A stretch of DNA of 64,000 nucleotides from Nitrosomonadales bacterium (GTDB lineage Bacteria; Pseudomonadota; Gammaproteobacteria; Burkholderiales; Gallionellaceae): contig JACRNY010000004.1 in NCBI GenBank assembly GCA_016214695.1, positions 62,001 through 126,000 on the forward strand, written 5' to 3'. Shown here in pieces: positions 50,338-59,965 of this stretch; the stretch's first letter is position 1, and every line of letters begins with the position of its first letter. Under the pieces are notes generated by a model, which saw nothing but the letters and a program-made list of their open reading frames with translations, did no database searches and was not told the DNA's origin. The translations under genes were made by a program, and so were the position numbers.

Positions 50338-51464
50338 ATCTCGACCGTAAGTTCCTCGTCGCGTTGATGCCTTTGGTCCTGGTCGCCTGCAGCAGCGACA
50401 AACCGAAGCTCGAGCCGGCAAAGCTGGTCGATTTCCAGCCGGCAGCGAAGATCGAGGTGCGCTGGAATGAAGACGTCGGCGATGCCGGGCAAAGTGTCCT
50501 GTTTCCCGCGGTGACTCGCGAGGCCGTATTCGCAGCGAACGCCGATGGCAAGGTGTACCGCCTTGACCGCAATACCGGCAAACGGGCCTGGCGTATCGAT
50601 AGCGGATTCACCGTCACGGGCGGTGTCGGGGCGGGCGAAGGTTTGGTGCTGGTGGGCGGCGAAAAGGGTGAGCTGGCCGCATTCGATGAAGAGAGCGGCA
50701 AGCTGCAGTGGCAAGTCAGGGTATCCAGCGATGTGCTGAGTGCGCCCAAGGTGGCTGACGGCGTGGTGGTGGTGCGTACGGGCAACCAGCGCATCACCGG
50801 TCTGAACGCAAAGGACGGCAGCCGGCTTTGGCTGTATGAACGCGCGACACCAACGCTGATCGTGCGCAGCCATGCCGGTGTGTTGATCCGCAATGGTCTG
50901 GTCTATGCGGGTTTCGCGGCCGGGAAACTGGCGGCGATCAATCTCAAGAACGGCGTGGTGGTATGGGAATCCTCGGTTTCCCAACCGCGCGGCAACACCG
51001 AGCTGGAACGCATCAGCGATATCACCAGCCTGCCGGTCGCCGACGATACGCAAGTTTGCGCCGTGGCTTTCCAGGGCAGGCTTGCCTGTTTCGATGCGGT
51101 GCAGGGCGGAGCGATGTGGACGCGCGATGTCGCCAGCGACAAGGGCTTGGCGCTCTCCGGCAAGGTGCTGTACCTGACCGATACGGACAGCAATGTATTG
51201 GCGCTGGACAAGAGCAGCGGCGCCTCGCTGTGGAAGAACAGCCAGTTGTCGTTGCGCAAGGCGACAGCAGCGTATCTGTTGGACGATTATCTGCTGCTTG
51301 GTGACTACGAGGGCTATCTGCATGTGCTGAAGAGCGAAGACGGCAGCCTGGTCGCCAGACGCAAGACGGATGGCAGTGCGATCAATTTCGCCCCGATGAC
51401 CCTTGGCGATGGCGCCCTGGTGCAGACCAGCGACGGCGAGCTATATTCCATCGCGATCAGATAA
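50334..51464 (+). CDS. bamB: BamB outer-membrane assembly lipoprotein
   Basis: 376 residues. The signal [20 protein letters not shown] ends in a lipobox (LVAC). The rest is a PQQ-type beta-propeller with repeats such as [31 protein letters not shown] and [15 protein letters not shown]. BamB is part of the BAM complex that folds outer-membrane proteins. Its stop overlaps the der start (TAATG). Confidence 0.96.
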   Translation: MNLDRKFLVALMPLVLVACSSDKPKLEPAKLVDFQPAAKIEVRWNEDVGDAGQSVLFPAVTREAVFAANADGKVYRLDRNTGKRAWRIDSGFTVTGGVGAGEGLVLVGGEKGELAAFDEESGKLQWQVRVSSDVLSAPKVADGVVVVRTGNQRITGLNAKDGSRLWLYERATPTLIVRSHAGVLIRNGLVYAGFAAGKLAAINLKNGVVVWESSVSQPRGNTELERISDITSLPVADDTQVCAVAFQGRLACFDAVQGGAMWTRDVASDKGLALSGKVLYLTDTDSNVLALDKSSGASLWKNSQLSLRKATAAYLLDDYLLLGDYEGYLHVLKSEDGSLVARRKTDGSAINFAPMTLGDGALVQTSDGELYSIAIR

Positions 51465-52858
51465 TGCTACCTACCCTCGTACTTGTTGGCCGCCCCAATG
51501 TCGGCAAATCCACATTGTTCAACCGCCTGACGCGAACTCGTGATGCCTTGGTGGCAGATATGCCCGGGCTGACACGCGATCGCCACTATGGCCGCGGCCG
51601 GGTCGGCGAGCGCCCCTATCTGGTGGTGGATACGGGAGGTCTGGAGCCGGTCGCCAAGGAAGGCATCCTGCACGAGATGGCCAAACAGACCCGGCAGGCT
51701 GTGGACGAGGCGGACCTGGTCCTGTTCATCGTCGATGGCCGCGACGGCTTGACCCCGCACGACAAGATCATCGCCACCCAGTTGCGCAAGACCGGGCGTC
51801 CGGTCATGTTGCTGGTGAACAAGGCCGAAGGCATGCAGCGAGTTCGCGTGACTGCCGATTTCCATGAACTCGGGCTGGGCGAACCCATCCCCATCTCATC
51901 CGCGCACGGCGACAACGTCGCCGAAATGATCGAAGTGGCGCTGGACGAATTGCCTGCCGTTGAGCCTGAAACCGAGGAGAAGCCGGATCATCCGAAACTG
52001 GCCATCGTCGGACGCCCCAATGTGGGGAAATCCACGCTGGTCAACGCCATCCTCGGCGAAGAGCGCGTCATCGCCTTCGACCAGCCGGGCACCACGCGCG
52101 ACTCCATCTATATCGACTTCGAGCGCGGCGGCAAGCAGTACACCATCATCGATACCGCCGGCGTACGCCGCCGCGGCAAGATCGACGAGGCCATCGAGAA
52201 ATTCTCGGTGGTGAAGACCCTGCAGGCCATCGAGGACGCCAATGTGGTGGTGCTGGTGGTGGATGCGCGCGACCAGATCACCGAGCAGGATGCGCACCTG
52301 GCCGACTTCGTGTTGCAGGCCGGGCGGGCTCTGGTGCTGGCCGTGAACAAGTGGGACGGATTGGACGAATACAAGCGCGACACGGCCAAGCGCGATATCG
52401 AACGCAAGCTGCATTTCCTCGGTTTCGCCAAGCACCACTTCATCTCGGCGCTGAACGGTACTGGCGTGGATGCGCTGCTGAAATCGGTGAACCAGGCTTA
52501 CGCGGCTGCGATGACCAAGTTGCCCACTCCCCAGCTGACGCGGGTGCTGGAAGAGGCGGTGCAGAAACAACAGCCTCCACGCGGAGCCTTCCGCCCCAAG
52601 ATGCGCTATGCCCACCAGGGTGGCAGCAATCCGCCGCTCATCGTGATCCACGGCAGTGCTCTCGACAAGATCCCGGACAGTTATCGTCGTTACCTGGAAA
52701 AGACCTTCTGCGATGCCTTCAAACTGCAAGGCACGCCGTTGCGCATCGAATTCAAGTCCGGCAAGAATCCGTTTGCCGACAAGAAACATGTGCTGACAGA
52801 GAGCGAGCAACGAGCCGCCCATCGTGCCCGTATCAGGGGGCGCAGGCTGTACGGTTGA
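51464..52858 (+). CDS. der: GTPase Der (EngA)
   Basis: 464 residues with two consecutive GTPase domains. The G1 motif GRPNVGKST occurs in each (about residues 8-16 and 184-192), with DTGG/DTAG switch II motifs and NKAE/NKWD as G4. A C-terminal KH-like domain (about 355-440) contains [19 protein letters not shown]. Der is needed for 50S ribosome assembly. It ends the bamB-der operon. Confidence 0.97.
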   Translation: MLPTLVLVGRPNVGKSTLFNRLTRTRDALVADMPGLTRDRHYGRGRVGERPYLVVDTGGLEPVAKEGILHEMAKQTRQAVDEADLVLFIVDGRDGLTPHDKIIATQLRKTGRPVMLLVNKAEGMQRVRVTADFHELGLGEPIPISSAHGDNVAEMIEVALDELPAVEPETEEKPDHPKLAIVGRPNVGKSTLVNAILGEERVIAFDQPGTTRDSIYIDFERGGKQYTIIDTAGVRRRGKIDEAIEKFSVVKTLQAIEDANVVVLVVDARDQITEQDAHLADFVLQAGRALVLAVNKWDGLDEYKRDTAKRDIERKLHFLGFAKHHFISALNGTGVDALLKSVNQAYAAAMTKLPTPQLTRVLEEAVQKQQPPRGAFRPKMRYAHQGGSNPPLIVIHGSALDKIPDSYRRYLEKTFCDAFKLQGTPLRIEFKSGKNPFADKKHVLTESEQRAAHRARIRGRRLYG

Positions 52859-52907
52859 TTGGTATTTATGTGATTTTTTCTGCTGAGTATTGAGGGGATA
52901 GTCAGGC

Positions 52908-53609
52908 ATGAGTGAATCGAACAACGAAATGAGCGGCTTGCTTGCCGAACTGGCAGGTGAAGCCACCCAGAAGCTCGAAGCCAAACGAGCGCAGCAGCAG
53001 GACCGGCAGACGATCAACCGAAATGTGAATGCCGCACTGGAACGTTCTTTCCAGTTCTTCAACCTGTTTGCGAACCACCTGAATGCGATCGAGCCGGAGA
53101 TCCCGCGCGTGTACGCGCTGGACGGCAAGACCCAGTTCCAGAAACTGAAATGGAAAAGCGGCATGGCTGAATATCGCAAGCAAAGTCTTGCCGATGCCGC
53201 ATTGCTGGACCATGTGTATTTCCAGATCCGCTTGCTCGCACCGCAGCCAGTCACCGTGGTGCGTCGCTGGGAACTGTTCGAGGAATTGAGGAAGGATCTG
53301 GATGCGTTCGGATTGAAGCCGATGGAAGACATGGCCGAACTCTGGAAGAACCGGACCCAGAAGGCGACATTCCAGGTCGATCTGCAGCCCGAGTTCGTCG
53401 TCTGGATACGTTTCCGCGGCAATTACCCCGAAGGGTTGATCGAAGTCGAAAGCAACAATCTCGACGGCTTTGGCGAGATGAAAAGCAAACTCACTCCGGA
53501 TATCCTGCAAGGCGGGCTATTTGACGAGATCGGGCGCTTCCTGATGGGAAGATCGACTACGCTACCGCAGCAAATGAATCTTCTGCGCGATTTCAGCCGG
53601 AACTTGTGA
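52908..53609 (+). CDS. Uncharacterised 233-residue protein
   Basis: A soluble protein without signal peptide or membrane segment. It opens MSESNNEMSGLLAELAGEAT and has a helical N-terminal half (NAALERSFQFFNLFANHLNA) and a mixed C-terminal half with LDHVYFQIRLLAPQPVTVVR and FVVWIRFRGNYPEGLIEVES. GAGGGG lies ahead of the ATG. I recognise no family. In many relatives hfq and hflX follow der; here this gene stands in that place. Confidence 0.8.
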   Translation: MSESNNEMSGLLAELAGEATQKLEAKRAQQQDRQTINRNVNAALERSFQFFNLFANHLNAIEPEIPRVYALDGKTQFQKLKWKSGMAEYRKQSLADAALLDHVYFQIRLLAPQPVTVVRRWELFEELRKDLDAFGLKPMEDMAELWKNRTQKATFQVDLQPEFVVWIRFRGNYPEGLIEVESNNLDGFGEMKSKLTPDILQGGLFDEIGRFLMGRSTTLPQQMNLLRDFSRNL

Positions 53610-53690
53610 AGCTGATCGGCAGTAGCTCAGGTACCAGTTCCAAGACTCCTTTCCAGAAAACCGCTGCCCCCCCGACTGTCATGTAATGCA

Positions 53691-54179
53691 ATGAGCGAGA
53701 ATCCGAAAATACGCGTCCTCTTTATCTGCATGGGCAACATCTGCCGTTCACCCACCGCCGAGGCGGTGTTCCGTCGCTACGTCGAACAGGAAGGGTTGTC
53801 CGCGCTCATCCATATCGATTCGGCGGGGACGCACGACTACCATATCGGCGAGGCGCCGGATGTGCGAACCCAGCGTGCGGCGAAGCAGCGCGGTTACGAC
53901 ATGAGCCAGCTGCGCGGCAGGCAGGTGGAGGCAGGGGACTTCAAGCGTTTCGATTATGTGCTGGCGATGGACGAGGCCAACCTTTCCATCCTTGAGAGTC
54001 TGCGCCCGCGCGACGCGGAGAGCCATCTCGGCCTGTTTCTGGAATTCGCCGAGCGCCACCGTGAGCGCGAGGTGCCCGATCCCTATTTCGGCGGCGCGGA
54101 AGGTTTCGAGCGTGTGCTGGACATGGTGGAGGATGCGGCCAGCGGCTTGTTGCGCCATATCCGCACCAGGCATCTTTGA
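53691..54179 (+). CDS. Low-molecular-weight protein tyrosine phosphatase
   Basis: 162 residues. The P-loop is FICMGNICRSPTAE, with catalytic Cys13 and Arg19 (C-x5-R), and the general-acid aspartate is in VPDPYFGG. Such phosphatases remove phosphate from tyrosines, often on polysaccharide-synthesis kinases; no BY-kinase is nearby. It is convergent with the large minus-strand gene that ends at 54196. Confidence 0.95.
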   Translation: MSENPKIRVLFICMGNICRSPTAEAVFRRYVEQEGLSALIHIDSAGTHDYHIGEAPDVRTQRAAKQRGYDMSQLRGRQVEAGDFKRFDYVLAMDEANLSILESLRPRDAESHLGLFLEFAERHREREVPDPYFGGAEGFERVLDMVEDAASGLLRHIRTRHL

Positions 54180-54195
54180 TTTTCTGCGGGGCAGG

Positions 54196-57003
54196 CTAGA
54201 ACGATTGCCCCAGCTGCAGATAACCCCGCACCTTGCCCGGATGGTCCATGCCATGCGCGACGCCCAGTCGTAGCGGAATGGTGGCGAGGTAGATCAGCCT
54301 GATCTCTCCCAGCAGTTCGATGCCGACACCGCGATAGTACTTCGGTCGCGGGCTGCCGTTGTCCCAGGCACGGCCAGCATCCAGGAACAGCGCGGTGGAA
54401 AGACGGTTGATGCCCACCGGAGGGGTCATGGCGTGGCGGTCGATGTCGGCGATGGGCGTGCGCCATTCGATGCTGGCGGTGCGGGCGTTCTGTCCGCGCA
54501 GTTCCAGTTCGCCGCCGCGGTATCCGCGCAACGGCAGGTCGTGCTGGTTGAGCATGGGGGCTTGCGTCAGGCCGTGTTCGAACGAACCGCCGAGATAGAA
54601 CGGCTCGGTGATGTCCTGCGCACGCGCTTCCGTCCATCTTGCACTGAGCACCGTCCTGCCGAGGGGCAGGTAGCCGCGCGTGTCGAAGCGCACGATATGG
54701 CCGTCGTAATGGCTGTTGAACGGGCGGTAGCTTTCGTACAGCAGTGTGCTGAGGTTGCCGCGGTTGACACCGTCGGCATACCAGTTGCTGTCGCGCGTGT
54801 CGTAGCGCAGGAAGGCGGCGGCGACGCGTTCGTCCTGCGCCCTGCTGGTCAGGCCGGCGATCTGTACCCGGTCGGTGGTCTGCAGGGCGGCACCGATGCC
54901 GAGATAGAGGCGGCGTTCGCTCTGCAGCCACGGCAGCATCGAGGCCCATTGCACGTCGGTGGTGCGGTCATACAGCGTGGTGGTCTCGTCGTTGTTGGCG
55001 CCGGTCCATTCCCGCGCCCACAACTCGCGCGAGGCGCTGAAGAAATGGTGGCCGAGGTATTCGTAGTTGAAGCTGCCCAGCGCCTCGTGCTGCGAGGTCT
55101 CCCACAGCAGGTTGGCGTTGTAGCTGTGCCAGAGCAGGGCATCGCTGCCGAAGATGGAGACGCCATAGGCGCTCAGGCCGCGGTCGATGAACGAGGCGGG
55201 CATCCACGCACGCGGATACATCGAATACAGGGCGTTGTAGTCGCTGGCTTTGCCCAGTGGATGGGTGATGGGCGGGGTATCTCCTTGCAATGGCGTGGTC
55301 AGGCGGGTGTCCGGCTTTATCTGTGCGATCGGTGCGATGCCGCTCATGCGCCGCAATTCCGTGCCGCCCGCGGCCAGTTCGCCAAGCACGACAGAGCCGT
55401 CCTGCGCGACGCCGCTATGCAGCAACACGGCGGTATAGGTGTGGCTCAAACGGGTCAATCCCTGCGTGTCGGGGGCATAACGCCAGAGGTTGTAGATGCC
55501 GTCCCTGGCAGCGATGAATTCCAGTCCGTCGCCGCCGAGTGAATAACGCAGGCTGTGTATCGGCGCGTCGTAGTTGAACAGCACACGCGGCTTGCCGCCG
55601 GCGCTATCGAATTCCAGCACCTGCCAGGTGTTGGCCTGTTTGATCGACAGGGCGATACGCTTTCCGTCCGGGCTGGCCGCCAGATCGACCGCTTCGACCT
55701 GGTCCGGGGTCTGATAGAGCTTCTGTGCCTCACGCCACTCGTTCTCGCGCTGTTCCAGCATGAGCAGCGTGCTGACTCCGCCGACTGTGCGCAATGCCGC
55801 AACCTGTTCGCCCATCCAGACGGCGCGACGGTAGCGTCCGCATTCGGTCTTGCGCTGCATGCCTGCAGACGGGCTCCAGGTGTAGAGGTCGTAATAGTAG
55901 TTGTAGTTGTTGCAGACTTCGGGTTGCGCGATGAGTACCTTGCCGTCCGCGCGCACATCGATATGCGCACCGGATCTCACATTGGCAAGATGACGTTTGT
56001 TTCCCTGTGCATCGATGTGCTGCAGTCTGGTGCGCAGCAAGCCGTCATTGACCACGGCCAGCACACCGCCATCGGGTGCCGGGGCCAGCGAGTCTATTTC
56101 GAAATTGGCCGGCAGGATGATGTCGCCCGCCGTGCGCGGCATCGCCTTGAGCGGTGCCTCGCGCCGCGACATCTGTTCGGTCATATCGACGATGAATTCG
56201 TTCCACAGCACATCCATGGTCTTGCCGGTCGCGTATTCCGGATTGGTGTGCACGCGCGCGACCAGCGGGAAGTTGCCGCTGTAGCGATGGATGTAATTGT
56301 AGATCGCTTCCTGTCCGTATCTGTGCGCCAGGAAATCGTAGAAGTAGACGCCGTACAAATATTGCTTGGAGGTGGGGAGCGCGCGCCCGTCCGCATTCAT
56401 CTCGGCCAGCGATTTGAAACCGCGCTCATGCTCGATGCGCATCCACGCCTCGAAGATGGGGCCGCGCAAACGGCCCTGGCCGATCTCGGGCGTACTCTCG
56501 TTGTAGGTGGCGATGCCTTCGATGGCCCAGCCCGGTTGCCACAGGTTGGGGAACAGCGGCAGATGGCGCCCGAAGATCTGGCGCATCACGGCGGGTATTC
56601 CGCGCGCCTTGTCCATATGGATGGTGTGTGTCAGCTCGTGCGTGATGAGCAGTTCCAGCCAGATGCTGTTGTCGAGCAGTTCGCCTTCGTCGGGCGGTGT
56701 CAGGAAGATCGCGGATTCGTTGAACGGATAGGGTGTGGAGAAGCCGTTGGCCATGTCGAACTCGTCCAGGACGATGATCTCTATCCTGCCGCTGGGCTCC
56801 CAGTGCAACTCCCGCGTCAGCGTGGCGTAGACGCGCTCGGCGATATCGGCGATGCGTTCCGCCTGGACGCGCTGCGGAGCGGCGTAATTGACGCGGAAAT
56901 GTGCGCTGTCCGCAGTGGACCAGTCGCGGTGAGGATCAGGGCCGAGCGCCTGGGCGGCAGAAGCGAGGGTGCAGAGGCAAAGCGCAAGCAGGACGTGTCG
57001 CAT
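54196..57003 (-). CDS. Outer-membrane protein: metalloprotease domain, beta-propeller and C-terminal barrel
   Basis: 935 residues. A signal peptide (MRHVLLALCLCTLASAAQA) precedes a gluzincin-type peptidase domain with HELTH (His122-Glu123...His126) in LLITHELTHTIHMD and a downstream glutamate in GWAIEGIATYNE (Glu162), the expected third zinc ligand. Residues about 290-590 have propeller-like repeats (AVDLAASPDGKRIALSIKQ). The last 300 residues look like a Bam/D15-type barrel (YEYLGHHFFSAS, LRGYRGGELELRGQNARTAS) and end in phenylalanine. No function is recognised. The start at 57003 follows GGGGAT and gives a clean signal peptide. It reads through from rne only past a terminator. Confidence 0.82.
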   Translation of the reverse strand: MRHVLLALCLCTLASAAQALGPDPHRDWSTADSAHFRVNYAAPQRVQAERIADIAERVYATLTRELHWEPSGRIEIIVLDEFDMANGFSTPYPFNESAIFLTPPDEGELLDNSIWLELLITHELTHTIHMDKARGIPAVMRQIFGRHLPLFPNLWQPGWAIEGIATYNESTPEIGQGRLRGPIFEAWMRIEHERGFKSLAEMNADGRALPTSKQYLYGVYFYDFLAHRYGQEAIYNYIHRYSGNFPLVARVHTNPEYATGKTMDVLWNEFIVDMTEQMSRREAPLKAMPRTAGDIILPANFEIDSLAPAPDGGVLAVVNDGLLRTRLQHIDAQGNKRHLANVRSGAHIDVRADGKVLIAQPEVCNNYNYYYDLYTWSPSAGMQRKTECGRYRRAVWMGEQVAALRTVGGVSTLLMLEQRENEWREAQKLYQTPDQVEAVDLAASPDGKRIALSIKQANTWQVLEFDSAGGKPRVLFNYDAPIHSLRYSLGGDGLEFIAARDGIYNLWRYAPDTQGLTRLSHTYTAVLLHSGVAQDGSVVLGELAAGGTELRRMSGIAPIAQIKPDTRLTTPLQGDTPPITHPLGKASDYNALYSMYPRAWMPASFIDRGLSAYGVSIFGSDALLWHSYNANLLWETSQHEALGSFNYEYLGHHFFSASRELWAREWTGANNDETTTLYDRTTDVQWASMLPWLQSERRLYLGIGAALQTTDRVQIAGLTSRAQDERVAAAFLRYDTRDSNWYADGVNRGNLSTLLYESYRPFNSHYDGHIVRFDTRGYLPLGRTVLSARWTEARAQDITEPFYLGGSFEHGLTQAPMLNQHDLPLRGYRGGELELRGQNARTASIEWRTPIADIDRHAMTPPVGINRLSTALFLDAGRAWDNGSPRPKYYRGVGIELLGEIRLIYLATIPLRLGVAHGMDHPGKVRGYLQLGQSF

Positions 57004-57020
57004 GTGGCATCCCCAAAATG

Positions 57021-57047
57021 AAAAAGCGCACGGCATCCCGTGCGCTT
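57021..57047 (-). terminator. Rho-independent terminator of rne
   Basis: On the minus strand a 10-bp stem (AAGCGCACGG with CCGTGCGCTT) and a 4-base loop end in a run of T's (the five A's at 57021-57025 on the plus strand). It lies 26 bases after the rne stop at 57073. Confidence 0.92.
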
Positions 57048-57072
57048 CCATTATCCGCCAAACCGCTCTGTT

Positions 57073-59610
57073 CTACGAGCGGGTCTCCACCTGTTGCAAG
57101 GGTTCGCTGTTCTCGATGGTGTAGATCTCGCGCGGGCGCTGGCGACGACGCGGGGCGTGCTCGCGGCTTTCCGGCACCGGCGGGATGCTGGCCGCCTTGC
57201 TCGGGTCGGTCTCGATCATGGTCAGGCCGCTGCTGCTCAGGTCGACCGGCGCTGCGACCGGGGTCGCGGCGGCAGGGGCTGCAACGACTGCTGCCGGAGA
57301 AGCTGCTTTGGCTTGCTGCTGCGACGTCGGGTAGCACACTACCTCGGTCGGCTTGGCCTTCTTCATCGAATCCGGGTAAGCGACATATTCGCTCGGTTTC
57401 GCACGCTGGGCCGGAGCTGGCGCTGCAACAGCGGTCTCAGCGGCAGCAGGTGCTGCACGAGTCTCGCCTGCCTGCATGTCCGCATTCTCGACAGGTGCAT
57501 TCGCCTGCTGCTCACGGCGCTCACGCTCGCGACGACCGCCGCGGCGGCCGCGTTTGCGACCTTCGCGGTTGCCGTTGCCTTCCTCGCCTTGCTCACCGGC
57601 GACCGCGGGCTTCTGTGACTCCAGTGCGGGCTTGTCGGTGCTGGCCGGACGCGGTTGGCGCGGTTGCTGCTGTTGACGCTCGCCGCGATTCTCCTGCTGT
57701 TGTTCCTTACCTTCGGCGCGCGGGGCATCGTTACGGTCGCGGCGTTGCTTGCCGCCTTCACTTCGTTCGCCACGTTCACCGCGCTCGCCGCGTTCACGGC
57801 GCTGCTTGTTGCTGCCTTCGCCGCGCTCATTGCGTTCGCCACGCTCGCCGCGTTCACGGCGCTGGTTGTTGCGTCCGCCCTTGGCCGATGTCGCCGGTTT
57901 CTTCTCGGTCTCGCTTTCGCCGCCCAGCGACTTGAGCCAGCCGACCAGAGTGCCGATCAGGGATGTCTTCTTCTCGACCTTGGCTTCATGCTTGGGAGCG
58001 GGCTGCGCCGGAGTGATTCCTTTCACGGCTGCCTGCGGACGTTGTGCCGCCGCCTTGGCTTCCAGAGCGGCCTTGGCATCTGCCTTGACCTCTTCAGGCT
58101 TCTCGACCAGCTTGTAGCTGGCTTGCAGATGCTCGGAAGTGATGTCGTCATGGCGCAGGCGGGTCACGCTGTAATGCGGCGTTTCCAGGTGCGGGTTGGG
58201 GATGAGGGTGATGTCGATCTTGAAGCGCGATTCGATGCGGAAGATGTCGGCGCGTTTCTCGTTCAACAGGAAGGTGGCGACATCCACCGGCACTTGCGCG
58301 TGGATGGCGGCGCTGCTGTCCTTCATGGCCTCTTCCTGGATGATGCGCAGGATATTCAGGGCGGAAGACTCGGTGCCGCGGATGTGGCCGATGCCGTTGC
58401 AGCGCGGGCAGGTGGTGTGGTTGCCTTCTTCCAGGCTGGGTGCGAGGCGCTGGCGCGACAGTTCCAGCAGGCCGAAACGCGAGATCTTCGCGGTCTGGAT
58501 GCGGGCGCGGTCGAAGCGCAGGGCGTCGCGCAGACGGTTCTCCACGTCGCGCTGGTTCTTGCTCGATTCCATGTCGATGAAGTCGATGACGATCAGGCCG
58601 CCCAGGTCGCGCAGGCGCAACTGGCGGGCGATCTCGTCGGCCGCTTCCAGGTTGGTGTTGTAGGCCGTGGTCTCGATATCGCCGCCGCGGGTCGAACGCG
58701 CGGAGTTGATGTCGATGGCGGTCAGCGCTTCGGTGTGGTCGATCACGATGGCGCCGCCGGAAGGCAGGTTCACCTGGCGTGCGTGCGCGGATTCGATCTG
58801 GTGTTCGATCTGGAAGCGCGAGAACAGCGGCACATCGTCGTGATAGCGCTTGATGCGGTTCACGTTGTCCGGCATCACGGTGCCCATGAAGGCCTGTGCC
58901 TGCTGGAAGATGTCGTCGGTGTCGATCAGGATCTCGCCGATCTCGGGATTGAAGTAGTCACGGATGGCGCGAACCACCAGACTGCTTTCCAGATAGATCA
59001 GGGATGGGGCTTTTTCAGTCTCGGCGGCGCCTTCGATGGCGTCCCACAGTTGCTTGAGGTAATCCAGGTCCCACTGCAACTCTTCGAGGTTGCGGCCGAT
59101 ACCGGCGGTGCGGGCGATGATGCTCATGCCTTGCGGCACTTCCAGTTGCGCCAGCACATCGCGCAGTTCGTTGCGGTCTTCGCCTTCGATGCGGCGCGAT
59201 ACGCCACCGCCGTTGGGGTTGTTCGGCATCAGCACGATGTAACGGCCGGCCAGACTTATATAAGTGGTGAGCGCCGCGCCCTTGTTGCCGCGTTCGTCCT
59301 TTTCCACCTGCACCAGCAGTTCCTGGCCTTCGCGCAATGCTTCCTTGATGGAAGAGCGGCTGCCGGCACCGGGCTGGTAGTACTGCGGGGAGACTTCTTT
59401 GAAGGGGAGGAACCCGTGGCGGGTACCGCCGTATTCGACGAAGCAGGCTTCGAGGCTGGGCTCGATGCGGGTTATGATGGCCTTGTAGATGTTGCTCTTG
59501 CGTTGCTCTTTGCCGGCGGTTTCAATGTCGAGGTCGACGAGTTTCTGACCATCCACAATGGCGACGCGGAGTTCTTCCGGCTGCGTCGCGTTGAATAACA
59601 TGCGTTTCAT
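57073..59610 (-). CDS. rne: Ribonuclease E
   Basis: 845 residues. The N-terminal S1 domain is followed by the catalytic core with AIDINSARSTRGGDIETTA and LIVIDFIDMESSKNQ (the magnesium-binding aspartates) and the zinc-link CPRCNGIGH. The C-terminal third is a disordered, strongly basic tail with RRERGERGER repeats (about residues 580-640) and RKRGRRGGRRERERR, which bind RNA and degradosome partners. A tandem RAKPSEYVAYPD / KAKPTEVVCYPTS pair near residue 740 is unusual. It starts the core of mRNA decay and rRNA processing. RBS GGGAGAAAAA. Confidence 0.97.
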   Translation of the reverse strand: MKRMLFNATQPEELRVAIVDGQKLVDLDIETAGKEQRKSNIYKAIITRIEPSLEACFVEYGGTRHGFLPFKEVSPQYYQPGAGSRSSIKEALREGQELLVQVEKDERGNKGAALTTYISLAGRYIVLMPNNPNGGGVSRRIEGEDRNELRDVLAQLEVPQGMSIIARTAGIGRNLEELQWDLDYLKQLWDAIEGAAETEKAPSLIYLESSLVVRAIRDYFNPEIGEILIDTDDIFQQAQAFMGTVMPDNVNRIKRYHDDVPLFSRFQIEHQIESAHARQVNLPSGGAIVIDHTEALTAIDINSARSTRGGDIETTAYNTNLEAADEIARQLRLRDLGGLIVIDFIDMESSKNQRDVENRLRDALRFDRARIQTAKISRFGLLELSRQRLAPSLEEGNHTTCPRCNGIGHIRGTESSALNILRIIQEEAMKDSSAAIHAQVPVDVATFLLNEKRADIFRIESRFKIDITLIPNPHLETPHYSVTRLRHDDITSEHLQASYKLVEKPEEVKADAKAALEAKAAAQRPQAAVKGITPAQPAPKHEAKVEKKTSLIGTLVGWLKSLGGESETEKKPATSAKGGRNNQRRERGERGERNERGEGSNKQRRERGERGERGERSEGGKQRRDRNDAPRAEGKEQQQENRGERQQQQPRQPRPASTDKPALESQKPAVAGEQGEEGNGNREGRKRGRRGGRRERERREQQANAPVENADMQAGETRAAPAAAETAVAAPAPAQRAKPSEYVAYPDSMKKAKPTEVVCYPTSQQQAKAASPAAVVAAPAAATPVAAPVDLSSSGLTMIETDPSKAASIPPVPESREHAPRRRQRPREIYTIENSEPLQQVETRS

Positions 59611-59965
59611 ATTTTTCTCCCGCGCTCTTTACACGGGCAGAACAAAGCTACGCGCTGGTTAGCGCGCGAGAATTTCGGTCGTGCAAACTGTAAGTGAGTT
59701 GTGATGACGACGGTGGTTCAAGTTCTTCTTCTCGTTTTAGTTTGTCTGTGTCTGCATGTTGCCAAAACCAGTAGGGGCAACACGCTAAAATCTATCTGCT
59801 TGGTGCTTAGAGCGCGCAAATCAATTACCATCACTGCTTGTCTCCGGTGAGTGAGATAACCGGGCGGGGCTGCTTCGTAGGCGGCTTGATTGCCTGCCTT
59901 AGGTCGGACGGAAAACTGTATTCCGTTTCACGAAGGCGCACACGCGAGGACGGAGTATATTCAAA
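59611..59965. promoter_or_regulatory. 355-bp divergent gap with rne 5' leader hairpins
   Basis: Holds no convincing gene. On the rne side, CGCGCT (59651-59656) pairs with AGCGCG (59661-59666) around GGTT, and TGTTGCC (59758-59764) pairs with GGCAACA (59776-59782). A third inverted repeat, ACGGAA and TTCCGT (59908-59913, 59921-59926), lies near rluC. E. coli rne controls itself through leader hairpins; a similar role is possible but the sequences are not homologous by eye. Confidence 0.5.
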
